From: a virus
Direction: 5' to 3' (one strand)
DNA: 25,401 nt
IMG/VR virus record: IMGVR_UViG_3300042549_001849
Location: 1-25,401 of that record
A program made the translations under genes and the position numbers. Numbering within the stretch: the first letter of the stretch is position 1; every line of letters begins with the position of its first letter. The notes below the pieces were generated by a model, which searched no databases, had not been told where the DNA came from, and saw only the letters and a program-made list of their open reading frames with translations. Positions 8,294 through 18,000 of this stretch are shown here, piece by piece.

Positions 8294-8719
8294 ATGATAT
8301 TGGACAAACAAATTGCATTCATCCTTTCCCGCAGAGATTCGGGCAAGCGTGTTTGCTTTGGGTTTGACGACATTGAGTTAAGAACTTACCTCCGCTGGTC
8401 TTCCTATTTTGGATATCTCTTTGAGGTCTGGGAAAACAAGGAAATTACTGGTCTTGGCGTTGCCTATCCAGTAAAGAACAATACACCGACTGAGGATGAC
8501 CTATGCAAGTTCTCTGAAGTAGTTGACTTTAAACTAGAAGGGATGCACCCTCTGTGCATTATGGACTGGATGGCTACAACGCCAGAAGCCCGTAGAACTC
8601 TTGTTACCGACTTCAAGAGGAGATTTCCTAATTGGGAATATCAGAAAAAAGTCGGGATGCAGAACGGCAAATTCCGTGAACTGCCTAACAAATACATCAA
8701 TCTTTTAAATACTATATAA
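8294..8719 (+). CDS. Hypothetical virion-module protein, possibly GNAT-like
   Basis: A 141-residue protein lying where T7 places gp13, between tail genes and the internal virion proteins. A strand-rich centre ('EVWENKEITGLGVAYPV', about residues 44-60) and a later 'IMDWMATTPEARRTL' segment (about 92-106) recall the fold pattern of acetyltransferase-like phage proteins. The acetyl-CoA loop (Q/R-x-x-G-x-G/A) is not visible, so enzymatic activity is doubtful. It could be a small virion or assembly factor. The function is not established. Confidence 0.5.
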   Translation: MILDKQIAFILSRRDSGKRVCFGFDDIELRTYLRWSSYFGYLFEVWENKEITGLGVAYPVKNNTPTEDDLCKFSEVVDFKLEGMHPLCIMDWMATTPEARRTLVTDFKRRFPNWEYQKKVGMQNGKFRELPNKYINLLNTI

Positions 8720-8721
8720 CA

Positions 8722-9699
8722 ATGGGAAGCAAAATTAAAGCACCAGCACCACGCTCCTATATGGACGAAATGCAGTCTGCGTTAAACGCACAGGCTGGCA
8801 TTCAAGGGAATTTAATCAATCTTGAGAGGCAGTATACCCCTCAATGGCAACAACTCCAACAGGAGAACTTGATGGGTGCTATGGGCAACATCAATGCTCT
8901 TTACGGACAAGCCATTCCTCAGTCTGAGACTCTACAAAATCAGATGCTGGCTTCGCAGGGTCGAGTCTACTCTGGGGTAGGTGAACAGGCCAGAAACGCC
9001 TACAATGCCACGCTAGACCCCACTACGGCTGGCCTATACAGCACAATGGCTTCACAGGCGGCTGGCGGTCTTGCTAGCGGTAGAAACCTAAGTGACCAAG
9101 AGATGCGGATGGGTCAAGGTTCTGCTAGGGCGGCTATGGCGGCTAGGGGTATGCAATTTGGCAACCAAGCGATTGCGGCTGAGGTTCTGAACTCATATAA
9201 CCTCTCTAACGCCAGAGAAGACAGAGCCAGACAATTTGCTGGTCAAGTCTACGGCATCGGTCAAAACAACGCTTCACAGGCTATGTCGATGTATGGTCAA
9301 CCTCTTATGCAACAAATGAGTGCTGTTTCTGCAAGCGGAATGCTTGGACAGGCTGGTACTTATAACTCTGGGCTTGGGGCTAAACTCTTCCAGCCAGAAT
9401 CTCAGTACAACGCTGGACTGATTTCTGCTAATAGACAAGAACAGATGCAAGCACAGATAGCGAACCAACAGGCTAAGGCTGGCATGATTTCCGCTGGCAT
9501 TGGTGCATTAGGAATGGCGGCTGGAGGATTCCTTGGAAACGCTGGACTGTTTAAGGGAGCCGCAGGTGCGGCAGGAGCCGCTGGTGGAGCCGCTGGTGGA
9601 GCCACTTCATTTGGTTCATTTATGGGCGGTTCTTCGCTTAATGGACTTTCTTCTCCATCTTTCTCTTCTAATCCTTTAATGGGAGGAGTTAGATACTAA
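8722..9699 (+). CDS. Internal virion / DNA ejection protein (gp14-position)
   Basis: A 325-residue protein rich in Gln, Ala, Met and Gly. Residues about 1-250 are helical with many Gln-Ala-Met repeats. Residues about 250-295 form a Gly/Ala-rich hydrophobic segment with glycine-zipper spacing, then a Ser/Gly/Asn/Pro-rich tail. Such a layout is usual for small ejection proteins that insert in the outer membrane, as T7 gp14 does. It is followed by two larger virion-type genes in T7 order (gp15, gp16), which is the main support. No catalytic motif is seen. Confidence 0.65.
   Translation: MGSKIKAPAPRSYMDEMQSALNAQAGIQGNLINLERQYTPQWQQLQQENLMGAMGNINALYGQAIPQSETLQNQMLASQGRVYSGVGEQARNAYNATLDPTTAGLYSTMASQAAGGLASGRNLSDQEMRMGQGSARAAMAARGMQFGNQAIAAEVLNSYNLSNAREDRARQFAGQVYGIGQNNASQAMSMYGQPLMQQMSAVSASGMLGQAGTYNSGLGAKLFQPESQYNAGLISANRQEQMQAQIANQQAKAGMISAGIGALGMAAGGFLGNAGLFKGAAGAAGAAGGAAGGATSFGSFMGGSSLNGLSSPSFSSNPLMGGVRY
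9575..9603 (+). repeat. 12-bp tandem repeat coding Gly-Ala-Ala-Gly
   Basis: The unit GAGCCGCTGGTG occurs at 9575-9586 and 9587-9598 and begins a third time to 9603. It encodes part of the Gly/Ala-rich hydrophobic segment of the gp14-position protein. Being a multiple of three, copy-number change would lengthen or shorten that segment without a frameshift. Confidence 0.85.
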
Positions 9700-9702
9700 T
9701 TT

Positions 9703-12015
9703 ATGGCAATGTTCCAACAATACCAAGGCGGGATACAACCCGTTACTGGGATGGCAGAGGCTGGTGCAAACATCGGCAATATGTATGCACAGGGCATCAA
9801 TAACCTCACCAAGGGTCTTTCTGAAGGTATTAAAGCCTACAATGACAACTCAGCCAAGAACGAATTGGCTAATCAAAAGATTCAGAGCCTTAGCCAAGAT
9901 GTCGCCAATAAGATAGCGATGTATAGCCAAGACCCAGAAATTGCTCAGTCTGGTGTTCTTGAAGGTCTGATGCAGACTGCGGCTACACTACAGGATGCCC
10001 CTACCAAGGGTCTTAACCAGCGTATTGGACTTGTCCACGAAGCGGAGACCCGTCTGGCTGGCTTTGGCAATCAATTGCAGGAGTGGTCGTTCCTGCGTGG
10101 TAGAGCCATTGAGCGTGGCATCTCTGATGCTCTTAATCAGTACGCTGGTAAGGTGAAGTCTACCGAGGCTGTGAACCTCGATGACCCGAATTTCTCCGTC
10201 AATCCTAACGAGTCAATCGTTCAGCAGAAGGACAGAGTGATGAAGTACTATGGTGAAATCAAGAAGGTGAATCCGAAGGTGCAGTTCAACGACCAAGAGT
10301 TCTGGCAACGCTGGCTGGCTAAGGCTGAACAGACAACTGCTAAGGCACAGGACATCGACCCACGGATTATCTCTGCTCAACTTGAGGCTATCAATGCTGA
10401 GAAGGGCATCACGGCTAGACAAGCAGAAGGATTTGATTTCATGGATTATGACTCTGAGGTTGAGGACTTGCAAAGAGTTATGCAAAAACCTTCAGAGGTT
10501 CCAGAAAAACAATACAAGAAGGATGTTGCTGATGCTCTTGAATTCCTTGGGGTAAAATCGCCAAATGAAATTAATCAAGAGTTAGAAAGAAGCAGAACGC
10601 TTAGAGTCGGCAGAGACAAGGCTGAACTTGATTCTATCAACAAGCAAATAGAGGCGGTGAAAGCCGCTGACGCTGAAGGAAATAAGCGTAAAACTGGACT
10701 TGTTGCTGGAGCAGGTAAGGTTACTAAAACGGGTGCTACGGCAACTGCGTCTTGGTATGCTAATAGACAGACAAGAAATGCCATTCAAGACGATATGCAA
10801 CAAAATAATGTTGATACAAGCAGGATGACAGATGAACAACTAGAGGCGTATATGCGTAAGCAATATCGTGAGGTTAATACATTAGGCAGACAGTTTTTAA
10901 CAGAACTCTCTCACCCGCTTAGTTTGGATTTTGCCGCTACTCTTGCTTCTGAAACTGCCTCTGCTCTGACGGGAGACAGGTCTGCTACATTTACAACTAG
11001 AGAAGAAGCGGCATTTAACAAGGTTGCAAACAATGTTACAACTGCTCAGAAACTCAATCCTACTGATGTCTCAAGCCTTGAAAACCGAAAGAAGGTTCTT
11101 GAAAAGAATATTTCAGATGCTGGTAAGACTAAGTTCCTTATGCAACCTTCAGCCCCTGCTCCTGTTAAGCCAAAGACTCCGTCTATTGGTCTTGGTTATG
11201 TTGTTGTCGGCACATACGATGATGAGCGTAATCTAAGCGTTACCGAGCGTAAATCTAAGGTGCAGGATTTCCTTACCCAGAGGTTTGGTGCTATCGACCC
11301 GACTGACCCTACTGGTAAGCGTAAGATTCCCGTGCAAGGCTTTGAGCAGTTCTTCCAGAAGGCTGTTCCAGAATCTGAACTCCAAGAGTACACAACTCCT
11401 AGCGGTATCCGTCTTATGCGGATGAACGGCAAATGGGAGCAGATGAAGATGCCCGAGCAGAAGTCTTTACAGGACATCCGTAAGGAGATGATTGGTGTTT
11501 ATGGTCAACAAGGCCGTGACGGAAGACTTGTACCTACTGAGTTCCTGCCTAATTCTGGCATTTACCTTGGTGGTTTGTATCGTGGTGGCGATGCTGAAGA
11601 AAAGGAGTACAAAACAGAAATGATTCGTTTGACTGACGCTAGACGAGGAGTAAAGGTATTGCAGGAAATCAACGATAGAGTTGGTGAGTTCGCTGACTTC
11701 AAGGCTTCTGGTAGGGCTAAGGTCGAAGTTATGAATCTTAAGGCGGCTCTTAGAACTGACATCATTGGTGTTGGTACTGTCTCTAACTTTGAACAGGCGT
11801 TAATCGATGAGGTCATCAAAGACCCTACATCGTTCTTCTCAATGGAAGTTCGTGACCGAGCAATCTTATTAGCACTTGCAGAGCGTGTTGATAGAAGAAT
11901 TCGTAATCTTTCTGCCGCTGGTGGCTTGACAGTTCAGATTAGAGATAGTAATGAGGAAGCCAATAAGTACGACTCGCTTCGTCAAAGATACCTCAAGGAA
12001 AAATACGGAATCTAA
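9703..12015 (+). CDS. Internal virion protein (gp15-position)
   Basis: A 770-residue protein, almost entirely predicted helical, soluble and rich in Gln, Glu, Lys and Ala, with no signal peptide. It lies between the gp14-like gene and the giant gp16-position gene, the place of T7 gp15, which forms the periplasmic tunnel during DNA ejection. I see no enzymatic motif. The coding sequence changes from GC-richer (before about 10440) to more AT-rich (about 10440-11160) and back, hinting at an exchanged central segment. The start is ATG 9703, three bases after the previous stop; a GGAGG at 9682-9686 is too far (16 bases) to be a normal ribosome-binding site. Confidence 0.65.
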   Translation: MAMFQQYQGGIQPVTGMAEAGANIGNMYAQGINNLTKGLSEGIKAYNDNSAKNELANQKIQSLSQDVANKIAMYSQDPEIAQSGVLEGLMQTAATLQDAPTKGLNQRIGLVHEAETRLAGFGNQLQEWSFLRGRAIERGISDALNQYAGKVKSTEAVNLDDPNFSVNPNESIVQQKDRVMKYYGEIKKVNPKVQFNDQEFWQRWLAKAEQTTAKAQDIDPRIISAQLEAINAEKGITARQAEGFDFMDYDSEVEDLQRVMQKPSEVPEKQYKKDVADALEFLGVKSPNEINQELERSRTLRVGRDKAELDSINKQIEAVKAADAEGNKRKTGLVAGAGKVTKTGATATASWYANRQTRNAIQDDMQQNNVDTSRMTDEQLEAYMRKQYREVNTLGRQFLTELSHPLSLDFAATLASETASALTGDRSATFTTREEAAFNKVANNVTTAQKLNPTDVSSLENRKKVLEKNISDAGKTKFLMQPSAPAPVKPKTPSIGLGYVVVGTYDDERNLSVTERKSKVQDFLTQRFGAIDPTDPTGKRKIPVQGFEQFFQKAVPESELQEYTTPSGIRLMRMNGKWEQMKMPEQKSLQDIRKEMIGVYGQQGRDGRLVPTEFLPNSGIYLGGLYRGGDAEEKEYKTEMIRLTDARRGVKVLQEINDRVGEFADFKASGRAKVEVMNLKAALRTDIIGVGTVSNFEQALIDEVIKDPTSFFSMEVRDRAILLALAERVDRRIRNLSAAGGLTVQIRDSNEEANKYDSLRQRYLKEKYGI

Positions 12016-12019
12016 TCTA

Positions 12020-15000
12020 ATGGCTGAATTATACGACCAGAACAAGATATACGCTAACAGACCAACCGCCTCATCTCAAGCACCGCAGTCCGCTGATGCT
12101 GAGTTAGAGGCTATGTTGTCTGAACTCCCTCCAGAGGAGCGTGAGGCGGCTAGGGCTTCTATTACTGCCGCCCCTACAGGCGAAGACATCAATAGGGCGA
12201 TGCAGGAGCGTAATGCCAATGGCGAGGTGTTCAACATGAACATCGAACAGTATCGTCTTTGGAAATCTAATAACAAGACAAAGGAAGTTGATGTCCTTGA
12301 CTCGATGGGTCAAGCCGCTGAAGGCGTGTTTAATGAGATAATGGCGGCGGCTGGCTCTATTTACGACAAGCCACTTGAGTCTACGGCTAAGTTAACCCCT
12401 TCTATAGTAGAGGCGTTTGCCCAAGGCACACGAAGTCTGTATGGCATGGCGGCTCAATCGCAAGACCCTAACAGCGTTTTCTTCAGAGTAAAGAATGCCT
12501 TGTCAGCCAATGGTGACGATGAGCAAGCGGAGTTCCAGCAGTTCATGGAAGCACAGGAGTTTAATGTGCAATCTATGAAATTGGCTACAGGCAAGGAGAC
12601 TTGGCTTGTGGACAAGGATTTGATTAATCCAGAGATGACGCAGGTGATGTCTTATATCGCTGACCCTACATTGTTCGTCCCGTTTGGTGGCATTGCCGCT
12701 AAGGGTGCAAAAATGATTGGTATGGGTGAAGCACTTGCCAAGGCTTCTGCTAGAGCCTCCCAGATTCAGCGTAAGGTGCTTGGTGGTGCTATTAAGTGGG
12801 GTGCTGGAGCCCCTATTGAGTTCTTGGGTACTGCTACAAGAAACACGATTGACTATGGCTTAGAGAAGGCTGGCTCTGCTTTTGAGGTCGTCACAGGTAT
12901 GCCTGTTGCTGAAGCCAGAACTACGGCTCAGATGTATGGATGGTATTCCGCTTCTGCGGCTCTTGAAGGTCGCACAGTAGGTCTTCCACTCGTTGGTAAT
13001 ATCGCAGGTGCGGCTGTTGGTTCTACAACTGCCAGAGGCGTTGGCGAGGCTCTTTCAATGGTTGGTGAGCAAATTGGCAAACAAGAGCGATACGGCAGAG
13101 GTGTTCTGTCGTATGCTGGACAGGCTCTCCGAGATGCCAATAAGAGTGGAGTTCCCCTTTCCCAACACGCTAAGGCTTTACTTAATGTTCTTGATAAGGT
13201 TGACCCGCTGTTCGTGTACTCCGCTGACATATCAAAGGGTGCGGCTGAGGGTATGGCTATTGGTGGTATTCTTGGTGGTTTAAATGCTGGCGAGGAAGGT
13301 GCGGCTAGCGGTGCTGGTGCTGGTCTGATGCTTGGTGCTATTGGTGCTGGTATGGGTTCTGCTGTGTCTGATATTGGTAAAGGCAGACTTTACGACAGAA
13401 TCGCAGTACAGCGTCAAATGGTCATTGAGGGTCTACGCAATATTGACGCAGACAAGGCTTCCGCTTTTGAGGCGATGGCTAAGACTGCTGAACTCTCAGG
13501 CAATAGAGATTTAATTGCACAGGTTGACGGCATTATTACTGGTATCGATGTAATGGCTCCGAATGCTAAGTTCGTTGCCAGAACAGAAAAGGCTCACATG
13601 GATTGGTTACTGAGTCAGAAGATTGACCCAGATACAGGCAGATTAATGGAGCCTCTGGCGTTGTTCCCAGAGTTCGGCACAGACAGAAAGTCCAGAGCCA
13701 GAGCGTTGTCATTCTTGTCAATGATTGGCAATAGGTTCGATGGAGACCACAAGTTGTTCATCAAGGAACTTCAAGGTCTCCCTCAAGACCACGCCCTCCG
13801 AAAGCAGTTCTTTCGTCTTAGTGGTGAGCAGAAGACCGCTGTATTCAATGCCATTGACAAAGCGGCTACTCCAGAATCCAAAGCGATTTTTGGCGGCAAA
13901 AGCGGCTACGAGTTCTATGGTCAATTAAATTATGCTGAGGCTAATGTTGCCCGTGTGAACGCTATGTTCGATGCTGGCAACAAGACACAAGCCAACGAAA
14001 TGATTCGTACCTTCCTCAAGGACGAGACTGTCAAGGGGGAACTCACAGAGCGAGGCAAGTTGCTCAAAGAGAAGTTGGCTACGGAAGGCTACTTCGATAA
14101 GGACGGCAATATGCGTCCGTCTAGGCTCAAGGATGTTGAAGCGACCAGAAAAGAGTACAAGAACGCCAAGGGATTTGTCTTCAGAAGAGACTCAACAGGG
14201 CAGGTCGAGATTCACATCAACCTCAACGAGTTCGGCAAAGAGACAGCCCCGCACGAATTGTTCCACGCTGTGATGATGGATTCGATGCTTAAGCCAGACT
14301 TCATCGACAGACTTGGACAGAACCTCCTTGGTAAGTTCGATGCTGATGGCAAGAGAATTGAGAACGCTTCAGTTGATGTCGGGCAGGTCAAGAAGTTCTT
14401 CCAGCGTTATATCGATGCCCTGCACGGCAAGGACAGCCAAGAGGCTGGCAATCAAGCACAGCGTCTTGAAGCGGCAATAAAGGAATACGAGGCTAGAGGC
14501 ACAACTAACAAGATTTCACTTGAAACGAAGAATACGCTTGAGGGTCTGCTTGAGGAATTCGGTGCTTACTACTTCGGTGCTTTCATCAACAATAAGCCAG
14601 TAGACTACCTCTTTAGGGGTGGCGAACTAGGTGCTATGCGTGAGGTAATGGGCAATGCCAAGCAGGGCTTCCTAGACTTCTGGCGTTCTAAGATTAAGAG
14701 CATCAATCCAGATTTCAACTTCGACCCATCTACCAACGAGTTCATCACTCAAGCCTTTGAAAAGGATGGTATCAGAACCAAGAACAAGTCGCTTGATTTG
14801 ATGATGCGTGACTTTGTTAGGGCTACCGCTATGGCTAACAAGCAGGGAGGCTTTGATGTCTCTAGGCTCTCACCTGCGGCTAGAGAAACATTTGTTAAGA
14901 ACAACGGCATTCGTGGTCTTTCTATGACTAGAGATGCCAACGGCAACCTTGTTCGCAGTTCTCAGCGTAAGGTAATAATCGAGCAGATGCGTACTGGTAA

Positions 15001-18000
15001 GGAAATCTATAAGATTCTTTCTGGTCTCGACCCCAAGTATCGCCAAGGTCTTTACACGGATGGCGAAGGCAATCTGTCTGGTCGTCTGTCCCCAGAGGCG
15101 ATGGAGGCTATGGTTCAGTCTGGTCACATCGACAGAGCGTGGGTTGATAAGATTCAACAAGGCTACAACATCTTAGATGGCAAAGGCGGTAATGTTATTT
15201 ACTTCGGTTACCTTGGTCGCACGGCTCAAATCGGTGACTACGCTTGGCCTCGACTAGTCGGTTCTGATGTCCCGTTCAAGAATCGTGCCGCTGTTCTGGT
15301 TGGTGTTGACTTCAAGGTCGGCAAGGACGGCAAGATGTACTCCCTGTTCCATACTTTGGACAAGGCTGTCATCGATGGCAGGGCTGATGTCCTGTGGTCT
15401 GACTCTGCTGTTAGAACCCTGTGGGGTGGCGACAGAGGGGCGATGGAGGCTGACTTCTTCAGATACCTTTCTAACGCTTCCAAGGCGGCTGGAGATTCGT
15501 CTAGGCTTGAGTCCGCTGTGCTTCTTGAAGATGGCACAGGTGCTGGTTCCAGACGCAGAGATGTACTGCACCAGATGCTTGGTATGGTCAAGGCTGAGGG
15601 CGATGTCTACCTCAACAAGCCTATTGCTGAGATTCCCTATGGCATCCGTCATAGCGTCACTACATTCAATGTAGACGGCATTGCTAATATGCGTGTCGGT
15701 ACTGACCGCTGGAATGTTGTTCCAGAAAATGCTTTCAAGGACTTGTCTAGAAACTTCCAGCCGTCAGAAATGGCTAGGGAAGACACTCCTAACGGGTCTA
15801 TTATCAAGCACCCGCTTGGCTACAAGTTCGCTGAGAAGAACGGCAAGGTTCGTGCGTTCGATAAGAATGGGAATTCAATTGGAGTCTTTGATGGAATTGA
15901 ACAAGCGTCAGAAGCGGCTAAAAAATATGAAGGAAAATTGCAGATTGAAAGAGAGCAATTCACCGAAGAAGTCAGACAAGAACAGGACAAGAAGATGGCT
16001 AGATTCCAGCCAATTGAAGGTGCAACCCGTAGACAGGCTTTACAGCCAGACGGAGACCTTTTCTCAACCGATGAGATTAAAGCATTCACAAAAGAAACAC
16101 GGGTTATAAAACAAACCCAGCAAGAATTTGTTGCTCAGTATGTGCAAGAGATGCTCTTGCCAGAGAATAAGTCTAAAGTTAATGAACTTATTGAGCAATC
16201 ATTTGATAGATTCAGAGAACTCCGAGAAATTGAAAAACAATTAAACGCAGAGAGAGAACAACTTACTTGGGATTCTAAATCTAATCAAGAAGAATTAAAG
16301 ATTCTTCAAGGTAGAATAGTTGAATTAATTCAAGAAAGACAAAAGAACATTGATGGTAAAACTAATCTTGGAGATAATCCTATTCTTGATTTCTATGCAA
16401 AACAACTTATAAAACAAGAAGCATTAATTAAAAGAAACGGAGAAATTATTGCTGAACTTGAAGCACAAGGCATTACAAATAGGTCTTCTGATTATTGGAA
16501 GACTAAAACTGCTTATGAGTCATATGAGCAAGGTAAGTTAACTCCAGAAGTTGCGGCTGTGTTCTTGGAGTCTCAAATGCAAAAGGTTTACAACGACCAG
16601 TATGCCACAGGCGTTCCTGTGACATTTGTTGCAAATCACGGAACACCTAACTATGCTCTTATAGCGTCTAAAATGTTTGATGTTGCTAGACTTGGCGAAA
16701 ACACAGGTTCTGCTTCCGCTAAAAAGGCTACATTCTTTGCAGGTAGCGACACCACGGCTATCAATTACATTGGCGTTCCTCTTGAACCAAATTGGATAAA
16801 CCATCCAGACTACGCTTGGTATTTTGACTTAGATAGAATTAAAAGAACAATTACACAAAATTACTCCAATCCAGATTTAATAATACCAAACACGGAAGCA
16901 TTGTTTAATGAAGTAAAAAGCAGACTTGAGCATCACGACACATCAAAAGGAGTAAAAAATGAGATAGAGAAAATACTTGCTCCGTTAGAGGCTAAATCAA
17001 AAGCAGGAGAAAGATTAGATGTATCTATTCTTTGGCTTGAAAGACTCAGCAACCATATGGTTGATGTAGGCACAACCTTTGGTGGCTATGGAAGTGAATG
17101 GAAAGATGCTGGTCGTCCTCCGCATCTGATGAGACAGTTAGTCAAAATGACAAACCCATTTGTCTTTGAATACAAAAAGTCTGACTTTAGAGATGTCACA
17201 TTTAATGAGGTCATAATGAAGGCTACGGAGGCTGGTCACGATGGCGTTGTCTTTAAGAATGCACGGGATGGCGGCGTGGATGACATAATCTACGCTCTTA
17301 TTTCTAATACTCCTAACGAAGCAATCAAGGTATTTGAAACTGCTCACGATGGCAATGCCGTGAATAGAGGTGTTAATGAGAACGGGAAAAAGATACTTAA
17401 CGGAAGAGAACTTGGTCTTATGTTCCAGCCATCCGAGGGCAATACTGGAGGCAGGGTCTACGACCCGAACAGCAAGGAATGGAAGTTTGGATTTGTTGGA
17501 AGGATTGCGGAAGAAAACCCAGAACTGACAAAGGATGTTTCACTTCAGCATATCGACAAGGGCAATGGTATGAATAAACTTGTCTTTACAGACAACAGTA
17601 GCGGTCAGTCAAAGAATATTGGTCATATTTCTTGGGATAAGTTTGGTGGAATCTCTACAAACATTGACCCTGCATTCAGAGGAAGAGGATTGTCGTACCT
17701 GTTCTATTCTGAGGCGGCTGAGCGAATGAGAGCCCAAGGAATTAAGCAGTCCGTCTCTACAATTGTTAACAAGGAAGCAATTCCAGTTAAGATTCGTGAG
17801 GCTATCTTTGGCGATACGAGACGCTTTATTTCTCGCAGGGAAGAAGGTAAGCCGATTGGTCAAGCGGAAGCCAAGGCTATTATAGCGGCTATGCAAGAGC
17901 AAGGTGGCGAGTACGCTGGAGTTAATGTAAGCAATAAGATTGACCCTAATGCTCGCTACCAGCCAGCGGAAATTCCAGAAGGACTTGGTACATCTAAAGT

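Noticed and set aside
11951-12019. In-frame upstream ATG extending the giant protein by 23 residues
   Set aside because: It lies inside the end of the gp15-position gene. ATG 12020 follows that gene's stop by 4 bases, matching the spacing of the other virion genes.
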